Origin: Ww85 sp963745765
Lineage (GTDB): Bacteria; Desulfobacterota; Desulfobulbia; Desulfobulbales; Desulfocapsaceae
Assembly: GCA_963745765.1 (NCBI GenBank)
Contig: CAVUYQ010000015.1
Coordinates: 372,001 to 436,000, forward strand
Direction: 5' to 3'
Length of the DNA stretch: 64,000 nucleotides
Part shown: positions 1 through 8,785 of the stretch, piece by piece
Numbering within the stretch: the first letter of the stretch is position 1
Layout of the letters: each line of letters starts with the position of its first letter
Made by a program: the position numbers and the translations under genes
Notes under the pieces: generated by a model
The model's database searches: none
The model's input: the letters and a program-made list of their open reading frames with translations, nothing else
Told to the model about the DNA's origin: nothing

Positions 1-2
1 AA

Positions 3-191
3 GCTGATGAGAATTACCGGGGCGGGCCGGACAACCCGCTTACCGACAAGGAACTGCAAAGCAAATTTACCGATTGTACCGAGCGCTTGCTTGACCAGGC
101 TGCCCGGGAAAATATTTTTACGATAATAGAACGTTTGCAAGAGCTTGAAGATATCACCAAACTGATTCGGGCGGCATCGCCCGTGGCATGA
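3..191 (+). CDS. MmgE/PrpD family protein, C-terminal fragment (cut by window edge)
   Basis: The window opens inside a reading frame that ends with TGA at 189-191. The roughly 62 visible residues contain RGGPDNPLTDKELQSKF, followed by a helical tail with an IIERLQELEDI segment. This is the typical C-terminus of the MmgE/PrpD family (2-methylcitrate dehydratase-like and related dehydratases or decarboxylases), where an RGxPxNPLTxxEL motif precedes the last helices. The start lies upstream of the window, so substrate and full length are unknown. It is followed 94 bases later by a TctC gene on the same strand, so it probably belongs to a carboxylate uptake and breakdown cluster. A second MmgE/PrpD gene lies at 46.9-48.3 kb. 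Family assignment is fairly sure; the reaction is not. Confidence 0.72.
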   Translation, partial: ADENYRGGPDNPLTDKELQSKFTDCTERLLDQAARENIFTIIERLQELEDITKLIRAASPVA

Positions 192-285
192 ATAGTTAGA
201 AGGAAGAACCCGCTCCATCCCGCCGGCAGGAGTGCTTCTTCTAGCTATTCAATAACTTCAAAGAGTAATCAAAGGGAGGTGTCTC

Positions 286-1263
286 ATGAGAACAATGGTA
301 CCGTTTTATCGTTTAAAAATTCTGGTCTTCGCTTCGGTTATTCTTGGTTTGAGCTCGGCGGTCTGTCTGGCGGCAGATGAAAAATTCCCCTCAGAAACCA
401 TCAAGGTGGTCATTCATACTACCTATGGAGGTGGCACCGATATCACGGCCCGCATGATGACAATGCAGACCCGCAAAGTCCTGGGCGTCGATATGCAGGT
501 AATGTCCAAAAGCGGCGGTTCAGGTGCGAAAGCGCAACAATATGTAGATTCTCAGCCCAGGGACGGCTATACCATGCTGGCCTTGACGCAAAGTCATCTG
601 TATACCATTGCCAGAGGCAAGTCGGTTTTGAAAATTGACGATCTTGTCGGCGTAGCCCGGGCCATGGACGACCCGACATTCATCACCGTCAACGCCAAGA
701 GCGACTATAAAACCCTTGAAGACCTCATCGCCGCCTCCAAGGTGAAACCCCTCAATTGGGGTGTTTCAGTCCTCGGCAGTACCGAACATATAGGTCTGGC
801 GCAACTGGCGGAAGCCGCAGGCTTCGATTACAAGGCCGTCCCGTTTGAGAGCGGGGGCCAGATGGTCAACGCGCTGATGTCCGGGGCAATCGATGCAACC
901 CTGCCCAATGTCAGCGAGGCACGCCAGCAGATCATGGACGGTGCCTTGCGGGCGCTGGTCGTCATGGCATCGAAGCGTCTGTCCGGATACCCTGACATCC
1001 CCACGACCTATGAAAAAGGATTCGAAGTCGATTGCTCGACAACCCGCGGTTATGCTGTACTGAAGGGCACGCCTGATGACCGGGTCAAAATCCTGTCCGA
1101 TGGTCTCGTCAAGGGTATGAGTGGTGAAATCTTTGCCAATTACCTTGCCTCGTCCGGACTCACCGTCGAGGAGAGCGTTGCCGGGCACGACGTGTGGGAC
1201 GCCCAGATCAAGAAAGAGTATGCGAAGGCACGCCTGGCAGTAGAAAAACTTGGTTTCAAGTAG
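286..1263 (+). CDS. TTT transporter periplasmic binding protein (TctC family)
   Basis: A 325-residue secreted binding protein of the tripartite tricarboxylate transporter family, which captures a carboxylate in the periplasm for the TctA/TctB membrane pair. The N-terminus has a basic start, a hydrophobic core at about residues 10-27 and an Ala-x-Ala-like cleavage region before ADEKFP. The mature part begins with the family pattern IKVVIHTTYGGGTDITAR (Bug fold), and length is normal for TctC. The ATG at 286 has a strong GGGAGG ribosome site 6-7 bases upstream. TctB and a frameshifted TctA follow directly, so the three form one operon. The ligand cannot be read from the sequence; the neighbouring MmgE/PrpD gene suggests a hydroxy- or methyl-substituted carboxylate. 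It is similar in style to the TctC at 51.5 kb (shared GGGTDI and GGSGA segments). Confidence 0.9.
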   Translation: MRTMVPFYRLKILVFASVILGLSSAVCLAADEKFPSETIKVVIHTTYGGGTDITARMMTMQTRKVLGVDMQVMSKSGGSGAKAQQYVDSQPRDGYTMLALTQSHLYTIARGKSVLKIDDLVGVARAMDDPTFITVNAKSDYKTLEDLIAASKVKPLNWGVSVLGSTEHIGLAQLAEAAGFDYKAVPFESGGQMVNALMSGAIDATLPNVSEARQQIMDGALRALVVMASKRLSGYPDIPTTYEKGFEVDCSTTRGYAVLKGTPDDRVKILSDGLVKGMSGEIFANYLASSGLTVEESVAGHDVWDAQIKKEYAKARLAVEKLGFK

Positions 1264-1309
1264 GAGCGGTGCGAAGCCAAGCAGATCAATCCTATCCCGG
1301 GACCTCACC

Positions 1310-1846
1310 GTGAAGAACAATATACCTGAGCGTTCTGATGCGGCCGGGACGAGGGGACACACGTCTCCTTCTCCCGGCGTTGACTGGACCGACATTATCC
1401 TGGCGGCGATCATTCTTGGTGTCTGCGGCTTTCTTTTTTTCATCACGACCGGTTTTGAGAAAGCCTCGGAGCAGATGTCGCAGAATATCCCTCCGGAATG
1501 GTTTCCGCAGCTCGTCCTGATATTCATCATGATTTTAACGCTCGCCATCCCCTTTGAACACTACTTTAAAGGGAAAAAAGTGGCGGGCAAGGAACGGGAG
1601 GTCAGTGTCAAACCAATAGCCATCCTTACGGCGCTATTACTCTGCCTTATCATCTTTATGATGCCATGGCTGGGAATTTTTGCAACCATGGTTCTCATCT
1701 GCCTGCTTTTGCCCCTGCTCTGGGGTGAGCGGCGTCTCAAGGTTCTGTTGCCATTTGCCATTATTTTTCCCGGGGCGGTGACCCTTCTCTTTACCAAGGT
1801 TCTCGGTGTCTATTTCGAGGCCGGCATCTGGTCAAAACTATTTTAA
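1310..1846 (+). CDS. TTT transporter small membrane subunit (TctB family)
   Basis: Small membrane component of the first TTT transporter, about 178 residues from the chosen GTG start at 1310. The open frame extends back to about 1250, but that stretch overlaps the end of tctC and reads as unlikely protein, so the GTG is preferred although no strong ribosome site precedes it. Four hydrophobic segments are visible: one near IILAAIILGVCGFLFF, one near the LVLIFIMILTLAIPF stretch, and two in the second half ending at KLF. This is the usual four-helix TctB topology with a charged loop (FKGKKVAGKEREV) in the middle. It lies between tctC and tctA. TctB is poorly conserved, so the call rests on topology, size and position. 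Confidence 0.8.
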   Translation: MKNNIPERSDAAGTRGHTSPSPGVDWTDIILAAIILGVCGFLFFITTGFEKASEQMSQNIPPEWFPQLVLIFIMILTLAIPFEHYFKGKKVAGKEREVSVKPIAILTALLLCLIIFMMPWLGIFATMVLICLLLPLLWGERRLKVLLPFAIIFPGAVTLLFTKVLGVYFEAGIWSKLF

Positions 1847-1859
1847 CAGTGGGGCACTA

Positions 1860-3333
1860 ATGGATGCAGCAATACAGGGATTCGCACTCATTTTGGATCC
1901 ATTTAACATCTTTCTGATTTTCACCGCGGTGTTGATCGGTGTGACTGTCGGGGCATTACCGGGTTTGAGTTCACCGATGGCGATTGCCCTGCTGTTGCCC
2001 TTCAGTCTTTCAATGGAACCGGTGTCCGGCGATCTCGATGATGGCCGCCCTCTATTGTGCCGGGACGTTTGGCGGTTCAATCACGGCAATTCTGATCAAT
2101 GCCCCGGGCGCCCCCCCGGCGGTAGCCACGGCATTCGACGGTTACCCGATGGCCAAAAACGGTGAAGCCGGCAGAGCGCTGGGGCTTGCGGCGGTCAGCA
2201 GTGTAACGGGCGGGATCTTCAGCCTGTTCATTTTTCTGTTTTTGGCGCCGGCGCTTGCCGAGGTCGCATTAAAATTCAGGCCCCAGGAATATTTTGCGCT
2301 GGCCGTTTTTGCCCTCTCCATGCTGGCGTCAATCAGCGGCACCTCCTCCATCCGCAACCTTATCTCCGGTGCCGTCGGCGTGCTTATCGGGACCGTGGGC
2401 ATTCACATTACCACCGGCGTCGAGCGCTTTACCTTCAACTCTCCGGAGCTGACCGAAGGGATAAATTTTATTCCTGTTCTTATCGGTCTCTTTGCCATAG
2501 GGGAATTGCTCAACCAGTCGCAGAGCCTTAATAAGAAGTTTGAGCGCATCACTTCGGTGGTGGTGAAGCTTCCTTCCGTAAAAGAGTTTGTTAGAATGAA
2601 GTGGACGATAATACGTTCCAGCATTCTCGGGACCTTTATCGGCATACTGCCCGCCGAGGGAGCTACCGTAGCCGCCCTGATGGGGTATAATGAAGCGAAG
2701 CGCTTTTCCAAGAACAAGGAGGAATTCGGTAAAGGGGCTCCGGAAGGCATCGTCGGTCCCGAGGCCGCCAATAATGCTGCTACCGGCGGTGCCATGGTAC
2801 CGACCCTGGCGCTTGGTATACCGGGAAGCGCGACGACGGCGCTTATCCTTGCCGCACTTATCATGCACGGATTCCGACCGGGGCCTTATCTGGTGAGGGA
2901 AACGCCGCATATTGTCTATGCGATTTTCGGCGCCATGATCATTGCCAATATCATGTTCCTGATTGTCGGCCTGGCCGGAGCCAAGATATTCTCACGAATC
3001 ACCCTGATTCCGCGGCAAATTCTCTGGCCATCAGTATTTGTCTTCTCCATGGTGGGCTCTTATGCCTTTGCCTCGTCCCTCTTTGACGTCTGGACCATGC
3101 TGGTTGCCGGCATAATCGGTTTTTTGATGAAACGGTATGGCTTTGGTCCCGCCCCGCTGGTCATGGGCCTGATCCTGGGCAAGCTCGTCGAGGAGAACCT
3201 GTCTCGGGCGATGATTATTTACGATAACAATTGGTTAAGGTTTTTTGAAAGCCCGATAGTCGATGGGTTTCTGGTTCTTACCTTGATGAGCCTTTTCTGG
3301 CCGTTGATCAGCAAAATCTGGAAGCGTAATTGA
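1860..3333 (+). pseudogene. TTT transporter large membrane subunit (TctA family), interrupted by one frameshift
   Basis: Large transport subunit of the TTT system. Translation starts at ATG 1860 and runs through the TctA N-terminus (GVTVGALPGLSSPMAIALL) to EPVS. The frame then breaks at 2028-2029, and the next frame continues with AISMMAALYCAGTFGGSITA and the rest of a full TctA, including the NAPGAPPAVATAFDGYPMA signature and the NNAATGGAMVPTLALGIPGS signature. Removing one G from the CCGGCG stretch at about 2026-2031 restores one frame of about 490 residues, normal for the family. All conserved motifs remain on both sides of the break, so the indel is recent or a sequencing error. If real, this transporter is inactive. 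The TctA copies at 42.5 and 53.0 kb are intact. Confidence 0.88.
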
Positions 3334-3543
3334 GCGTTTTCTGGTAATGCTCATTTCGCATCGTTGGCTCTTATCGGATTTTGCCGGAACAGAAAACCGC
3401 CTGGCGCTCCCCCCAGGTACCTTCTCGGAAAAGGGGACAGCTCATTGATACTACCTGCTGTTTTACCATTTTTCAAATAACAAGACAGTCTGATTATTGT
3501 TTGATATTATTATGAAACTGATAGTCCGCATGGAGGAGCAGAG

Positions 3544-4548
3544 ATGAAAGGAATCCAGGTAACCAGGCTTGGGGGTCCAGAGGTTCTGGAATACAAGGAT
3601 CTCCCGGATCCGGTCCCGGAATTACACCAGGTACTGATTGAAGTGAGAGGGGCGAGTGTGAATTTTGCTGACACCAAAGCCCGATCAGGAGGATATCATC
3701 TGGCCAGGAAACCACCCTTTATTCCGGGTTTGGATGTTGCCGGTGTCGTGCTCGAAGTGGGCAGCGGGGTAACGGGAATACAGCAGGGCGATCACGTTAT
3801 CGCCTTTCCCGCTTCCGGCTCTTATGCCGAGAAAGCGGTTGCCAACCAGGAACTCACTTTTGTTATTCCTGAAGGAGTTGATTTTATAAGCGCCTCGGCA
3901 GCCGCCCTGGTCACCGGCACCGTGACGCACATGTTGACACATATAGCTCGAATAGAAGCGCATGAGAGCCTTCTCGTCCATGCTGCCGCGGGCGGGGTAG
4001 GAACGACCGCCCTGCAGGTGGCAAAGGCTTTTGGTGTTTCACGGGTTTTTGGCTCTATCGGCAGTCCCTGGAAAGAGGATCATGTCAGAAAAATGGGTGC
4101 GGACGGTGTCGTGGATTATTCATCAAAAAACTATGCGGATGCAATTAACTCCATGACAGAAGGCCGGGGCGTCGATGTCATTTTGAGTCCGCTCGGCGGT
4201 GCAACCGTCGAACAGGATCTGCAGTGCCTGGCACCGTTCGGGAGACTGGTACTCTTCGGTGAGATGAATGATGAACCTGCCTGTCTTCCGCCGGACGGGC
4301 TGTATACCACCAACCGTTCAATTCTGGGTTGCAGTTTCGGCCATTACAGGAGGTTCCGGCCTGGACAAGTGCGGGAAACGATGAGTCTTGTTATTGACTT
4401 ACTGGTGAATAAGAAGATCGAAGTCTTTATCGGTAAATGTTTACCCTTGGAGCAAGCAGCACAGGCTCATCATCTGCTGGAAGAAAGAAAGTCACTTGGA
4501 AAGGTTGTGCTGGTTCCTGAAAGGTTTTATAAACAGGACTCATGTTGA
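3544..4548 (+). CDS. Zinc-free NADPH:quinone oxidoreductase / medium-chain dehydrogenase
   Basis: A 334-residue medium-chain reductase of the quinone oxidoreductase (QOR) type, expected in the cytoplasm and using NAD(P)H. The N-terminal GroES-like half contains the FIPGLDVAGVVLEVGSGV segment at about residues 60-77. The Rossmann half carries LVHAAAGGVGTTALQVAKA at about residues 145-163, with the AAxGGVG nucleotide motif of zeta-crystallin-like enzymes. The catalytic and structural zinc cysteines of alcohol dehydrogenases are absent. ATG 3544 follows a GGAGGAGCAG ribosome site. It has its own 200-base upstream gap and is probably transcribed alone. In carboxylate catabolism such enzymes can reduce enoyl intermediates or quinones; the substrate here is unknown. 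Confidence 0.87.
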   Translation: MKGIQVTRLGGPEVLEYKDLPDPVPELHQVLIEVRGASVNFADTKARSGGYHLARKPPFIPGLDVAGVVLEVGSGVTGIQQGDHVIAFPASGSYAEKAVANQELTFVIPEGVDFISASAAALVTGTVTHMLTHIARIEAHESLLVHAAAGGVGTTALQVAKAFGVSRVFGSIGSPWKEDHVRKMGADGVVDYSSKNYADAINSMTEGRGVDVILSPLGGATVEQDLQCLAPFGRLVLFGEMNDEPACLPPDGLYTTNRSILGCSFGHYRRFRPGQVRETMSLVIDLLVNKKIEVFIGKCLPLEQAAQAHHLLEERKSLGKVVLVPERFYKQDSC

Positions 4549-4712
4549 GATTCCAGTGAAGAGTCTTCATGGGTACATCCTGGATAAACTGTTTTTTTAC
4601 CGGATTGGTCAGTAATAACATAACATGTCATTTTACCTCCATCTTGTTTCTTTATATCTTCCATGCTGGGAATGAGCTCGCCAGGTAGCAGAAATCAGGA
4701 TATGCAACCGCT

Positions 4713-5753
4713 ATGTCCATGATTTCATTCAGATCTCTACTGCTTACCCTGATTATTGGCTTTTCAGGTTCGACGGCAGCCACATTGGCCGGAGTGCCGG
4801 CTGCGCCGCTGGTAGGGGCCAGTATCTCGGTGGCTGTTGCAGCGCTCTTCAGGCTGCCGGTTGGAATCCCGAATCTCCTGAGGAATTTTGCCTTTGCCGT
4901 TGTCGGCTGCTCGCTTGGCAGCGGTGTCACCAGGGACGTGCTGGCCCAGGCGGTAAACTGGCCTTTCAGCCTTCTCTTTCTTGGTCTTGCAATCGTTGTG
5001 ATAATCATCGTCGGCAGCTGGTTTCTGGCCCGTTTCTATGCCATTACCCCGGAAACGGCGGTGCTCTCCACCGCTCCGGGGGCATTTTCCTATGTTCTGG
5101 CGATTGCAGCTTCTGGAATCGGTGATATCCGCACTATTATAGTATTACAGAACATCCGCATTGTTCTGGTCGCCACGCTGCTACCCTTCGTTCTTGCTCA
5201 TTTAGGTTTTGCCCCGGGGCACATGCACTCGCCGGTAAGCGGCAGCCTTGTCGGCAGTCTCGCCGTCATCTCCATTGCCTTCGGCGTTGCTCTTTCTGTA
5301 GAAAGGTGGCGGATTCCGGCCTCGTTTCTGCTTGCCGGTGTGCTCGTCAGCGGGGTCGCACACTATCTGGGCCTGGTCAGCGGCCGACCGCCGTTTCCGC
5401 TGACCTTCTTTGGCTTCACTATAACCGGATCGATGGTCGGATCGCGTTTCTCGTCGATTCCGCTGCGTGATTTGAGACGGTTGTTGAGTGCCTCTCTGAG
5501 TTGCACGTTGCTCGCCGTGCTCCTGGCTGTCGGCTTCGCCTTTCCCGTGGCGATAATGTTGGATATACCCTTTGGCCAGGTTTTTGTCGCCTTTGCACCA
5601 GGCGGGGTTGAAGCGATGGCAGTCATGGCCCTGGCCCTGGGATATGACCCGGCCTACGTGGCAACGCATCACCTGTTTCGGATCCTTCTGCTTTTTCTCA
5701 TCGTGCCGTTTTGTATCAGGATCGTTAAAAAAACAATTCGTGCCGCTGGATGA
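4713..5753 (+). CDS. AbrB-family integral membrane protein (putative transporter)
   Basis: A 346-residue, strongly hydrophobic protein with about ten membrane segments arranged as two repeats. The segments GVPAAPLVGASISVAVAA and LLRNFAFAVVGCSLGSGVT in the first half, and LDIPFGQVFVAFAPGGVEAM near the end, are the duplicated AbrB motifs (PF05145, annotated as AbrB or ammonia-monooxygenase-regulator-like membrane protein). Despite the name there is no DNA-binding domain. The family is believed to transport small molecules, and members often lie beside TTT transporters, as here. Possible starts are ATG 4713 and 4719; the ribosome site is weak. Function is unproven; a role in exporting or importing an organic acid is inference from context. 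Confidence 0.85.
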   Translation: MSMISFRSLLLTLIIGFSGSTAATLAGVPAAPLVGASISVAVAALFRLPVGIPNLLRNFAFAVVGCSLGSGVTRDVLAQAVNWPFSLLFLGLAIVVIIIVGSWFLARFYAITPETAVLSTAPGAFSYVLAIAASGIGDIRTIIVLQNIRIVLVATLLPFVLAHLGFAPGHMHSPVSGSLVGSLAVISIAFGVALSVERWRIPASFLLAGVLVSGVAHYLGLVSGRPPFPLTFFGFTITGSMVGSRFSSIPLRDLRRLLSASLSCTLLAVLLAVGFAFPVAIMLDIPFGQVFVAFAPGGVEAMAVMALALGYDPAYVATHHLFRILLLFLIVPFCIRIVKKTIRAAG

Positions 5754-6425
5754 TTAAGATTTATCGGGGGCGCCAGTTTCTCTCCTCTTCGGCCGTCATT
5801 TTCCATCTGTTACCGGTGATACGTGCCATGATGAGGGGAAAAGGGCATAACCGGACAAGTACAAAAAAAGGATACAACTAAAGAAAAACACGCTGAAGGC
5901 GAGGGCTGGGTTGATGGAACCGAAGTATAACAAGGAGGGCTGAACCAGTTTTTTCCTGTCGCATTTTCGTCCCCGACAAGCACGATAAATTGATAGATAA
6001 TTCCACACGAAAGTGGTTGCAAGTATTCAGGATTCCCTGCAGCATTAAACGTGCCATCTGCCCTTTCCATCAGGATAAAACCTTCCGTGTCCGGCGGTTC
6101 CTGTTGCTGCCGATTGCAACATATCTGTGTTTTAACTGTCAGCAGAATTGACAGGGTGTAACGATTTCCGACAGGTAAAAAGGGGATAAAACGGTTTGCC
6201 AGGTTTTCGGGAAAGCACGTCATCCCTGTCCTGTCGGAGAGCTTCTTTCCGGATCAGACAGAATAACCCACCGTGGCATGTAATATGCATAATAATGCTT
6301 AAAATATACACATTACCTGTCGACCGTAGCGGTTCCCTGGCAGCATAACCTGCGAATAGTATCGGAGGGATTCCGCATACCGTCCGTTGGCAGCAGCTGT
6401 GTTGAAAATCAACCTGGAGGAAAAA
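5754..6425 (+). other. Intergenic region with no recognisable gene
   Basis: About 670 bases between the AbrB-family gene and the first universal stress gene. Open frames occur on both strands (for example 6132-6512 on the minus strand) but show no protein-like composition, no good ribosome site and no recognisable domain. The only signal seen is a sigma-54-like site at 6274-6288 and the ribosome site just before 6426. Confidence 0.6.
6274..6288 (+). promoter_or_regulatory. Possible sigma-54 promoter upstream of the first stress protein
   Basis: TGGCAT, five bases, then ATGC matches the -24/-12 consensus TGGCAC-N5-TTGC at the key GG and GC pairs with correct spacing. It lies 138 bases upstream of the ATG at 6426. 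It is weaker than the site at 15026, so it is a candidate only. It would put two of the three stress-protein genes under the same sigma factor. Confidence 0.4.
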
Positions 6426-6878
6426 ATGCAGAAAGTAAAAAACATTGTCGTTCCTGTTGATTTCTCGGACAACACTGAAAAGCTTGTCGATTATGCGTTT
6501 GAAATGGGCCAAGAGCTATCGGCGACACTTCATTTTGTTCACGCCGTAGCTCTTCATCCGGATGCTGCCATCATGTTTGGAATGCCTTATTTTGCCGACT
6601 ACCAATCGACTTTTGAATCCAATGCCCAGGGGAAGATGACAAGCCTTATCGAGTCGTTACAGGAAAAAAGTCCCGGTTGCAAAGGCGAGGTTGTGATGGG
6701 GGAGCCGGTAGATACGATTGTGGAATATGCCAAGTCTGAGAAGGCTGACCTGATCATCATCAGCACCCATGGGGCGAAAGGGCTTGAGAAAATTCTCCTT
6801 GGCAGCGTGGCGGAACGGGTTGTGCAGCGAGCATTTTGCCCGGTGTTGGTTTTAAACCCATTCAGAAATGCAGGCTAG
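6426..6878 (+). CDS. Universal stress protein, single UspA domain
   Basis: A 150-residue UspA-fold protein. It begins MQKVKNIVVPVDFSDNTEKL, where the IVVPVDFS strand and first Asp are typical. It ends with the ATP-binding loop HGAKGLEKILLGSVAERVV, which gives the G-2x-G-9x-G(S) pattern of ATP-binding universal stress proteins. The start ATG 6426 is chosen over an upstream in-frame codon because CTGGAGG lies 6 bases before it. The downstream HAD-ATPase fusion begins 9 bases after the stop, so the two are co-transcribed. Such proteins respond to starvation, oxygen or energy stress; the specific partner is unknown. Confidence 0.92.
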   Translation: MQKVKNIVVPVDFSDNTEKLVDYAFEMGQELSATLHFVHAVALHPDAAIMFGMPYFADYQSTFESNAQGKMTSLIESLQEKSPGCKGEVVMGEPVDTIVEYAKSEKADLIIISTHGAKGLEKILLGSVAERVVQRAFCPVLVLNPFRNAG

Positions 6879-6887
6879 GTTCAGACG

Positions 6888-8588
6888 ATGCTTCTCCGAG
6901 TCATTGCCCTTGATTATGACGGTACCATTGCAGAAGAGGGAGTCCTGCATCCGGCTATTCGTGAGGCTATTGCCGAGGTACGGGATTCCGGTCTGTTTGT
7001 CGTTATTGTAACGGGACGAATTCTGCGTGAGCTGCGCAGGGTTGCCGGTGACTTGAGTTTTGTCGATGGTGTTGTCGCTGAAAATGGGGCGGTTATCCTC
7101 CTGTCTAACGGTCATCGGCGATTGCTGGGGCCTCCGCCTTTTCCGGTGCTGCTGCGCGAACTCAGTGACAGGGGTATTGAATTTGTCGTGGGCCGATGCC
7201 TTGTCGACCTGGATGCAGAGCATGCTGATGCAGTTCTGTCCATTATCCGGGAACAGAAGCTGCCGTTGATGATTTCTTTTAACCGTAACAGGATGATGGT
7301 ACTGCCCCAGTCGATCAGTAAGTCGAGCGGTCTGCATGCGATACTCGATATCCTTGGAACCTCAGTCCATAACACCATTGGAATCGGGGACGGGGAAAAC
7401 GATTATGAACTTCTCAAGATTTGCGAGTATGGAGTCACGGTTGAATGGGCTTCCGGTTTTCTGAAAAACGAGGCGGATTTCGTTCTTCATGGTGGAAATC
7501 TGGAAGCGGTTGCAGCGTACATCCGCAAGGTATCTTCCGAAACGCGCATCCCGTCAGGACCTGTGAGGCATCATCACCTGGTGCTTGAATCGCTCAAGGG
7601 TCAGCCTTCTTTTGAGATTGCGATAAAGGGCCGCAATATCCTGATTGCCGGAGATACAAAGAGTGGCAAGTCCTGGGTCGCCGGATTGTTGCTGGAGCAG
7701 ATGATCCTGCAGCGTTACACGGTTGTCGTCCTTGATCCCGAGGGGGATTACAGCAGCCTTGCCACCCTGCCGAACACCCTGCTGCTCGGCGGGCTAACGA
7801 TGTTGCCGAAACTGGAGGAGTTGATGCTCCTGTTTCGGCAGGGCTGCAGTATTGTCCTGAATCTATCCCATCTTGACCATGAAGAAAAAGTTTCCTACAT
7901 TCGTCAGCTGCTGCCGATTACGGCACGATATCGTAAAAGCAGGGGGTATCCGCATAGCATCCTGCTTGATGAATGTCACTATTTCCTGAATGATTCACTG
8001 GGCGAGATGATACTTGATCCGGAAATGGGTTCATATATTCTGGTGACGTATCAGCCCTCCAAATTACCCCCGAAAGTGCTTCAGGCGATCGGAGCAGTTG
8101 TTGCAACCCGTATCGTTGAAAAGGATGAGATTGATGTTCTGAGAAGAGTTGTTAGTCCGGAGCCTTCTGGTGACTGGTATGAACTTCTTGGAAATCTGCA
8201 AATGACCGAGGCGGTGCTGCTTCCTCCGACGGAAGAGACGCAGGGCTTTCCGCGCCGGTTCAGCGTCGCTCCGCGACTCACCTTGCATGTTCGACATCGC
8301 ACGAAATATTCCCAGAGAACGGTGAACCAGGAACAGGCCTTTGTCTATACGGACATGGGGAGGCCTATCGGGGTCTTCGCCGCCTCTTTGAGTGAGCTTG
8401 CCGAAAGCGCGGAACGGGTAGAAGAAAAGGTTGTCAACGGTCACCTGCAGCGGCACGATTTTTCTCGCTGGATAATAACGGTGTTTGACGATCACAAACT
8501 GGCGGAGTGTGGTGCGAAAACTCGAAACACGGTACTACCAGGATCGAAAACCATCCCAGTTTGCCGGACAATTGTCTGCTGCCATTGA
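6888..8588 (+). CDS. HAD-family phosphatase fused to a P-loop ATPase (DUF87/VirB4-like), C-terminus frameshifted
   Basis: Two domains are joined in one 566-residue chain. Residues 1 to about 225 are a HAD-IIB-type phosphatase: motif I is LDYDGTIAEE (D9, D11), followed by VTGR and the GIGDGENDYELL motif IV. From about residue 240 a P-loop ATPase follows, with Walker A GDTKSGKS near residue 257 and Walker B SILLDECHYF near residue 357, as in HerA/VirB4/DUF87-type ATPases. The reading frame ends at 8588 in an unusual tail. A one-base shift near 8505 instead gives a well-behaved ending (VVRKLETRYYQDRKPSQF and onward) that stops at 8622, so a 3' frameshift is likely. It is coupled to the stress protein upstream. 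Substrate and role are unknown; an energy- or phosphate-stress function is inference from neighbours. Confidence 0.78.
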   Translation: MLLRVIALDYDGTIAEEGVLHPAIREAIAEVRDSGLFVVIVTGRILRELRRVAGDLSFVDGVVAENGAVILLSNGHRRLLGPPPFPVLLRELSDRGIEFVVGRCLVDLDAEHADAVLSIIREQKLPLMISFNRNRMMVLPQSISKSSGLHAILDILGTSVHNTIGIGDGENDYELLKICEYGVTVEWASGFLKNEADFVLHGGNLEAVAAYIRKVSSETRIPSGPVRHHHLVLESLKGQPSFEIAIKGRNILIAGDTKSGKSWVAGLLLEQMILQRYTVVVLDPEGDYSSLATLPNTLLLGGLTMLPKLEELMLLFRQGCSIVLNLSHLDHEEKVSYIRQLLPITARYRKSRGYPHSILLDECHYFLNDSLGEMILDPEMGSYILVTYQPSKLPPKVLQAIGAVVATRIVEKDEIDVLRRVVSPEPSGDWYELLGNLQMTEAVLLPPTEETQGFPRRFSVAPRLTLHVRHRTKYSQRTVNQEQAFVYTDMGRPIGVFAASLSELAESAERVEEKVVNGHLQRHDFSRWIITVFDDHKLAECGAKTRNTVLPGSKTIPVCRTIVCCH

Positions 8589-8785
8589 GGATCGCTATCA
8601 TGAAAACATCGAAACGATTTGAATGAAGGAACTGCGGGCACGTTACCTGCTGTCTCGTTAGCCGGGAAGAATGCGTAAAGGCAGTGCTTTGCTTGTTTCT
8701 CTTTTTACGGGACGGTATTTCTTGAATTTTCCGCTTATCCAAGAAAATTCATGAAGATTGCCCCTATCAGGAGGGGGTTGAAGCT

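Noticed and set aside
766..1548. Long minus-strand open frame (260 codons) opposite tctC and tctB
   Set aside because: It lies antisense to well-supported genes, shows no domain and no ribosome site, and has a biased composition typical of shadow frames.
2020..2035. Programmed ribosomal frameshift as explanation for the broken TctA
   Set aside because: No slippery heptamer or downstream structure is visible, and TctA proteins are not known to use frameshifting; an indel or sequence error is simpler.
8640..8700. Sigma-54-like boxes (GGGCAC and AGGCAG) upstream of the tandem stress gene at 8786
   Set aside because: Spacing or core bases deviate from TGGCAC-N5-TTGC, so they were not reported.
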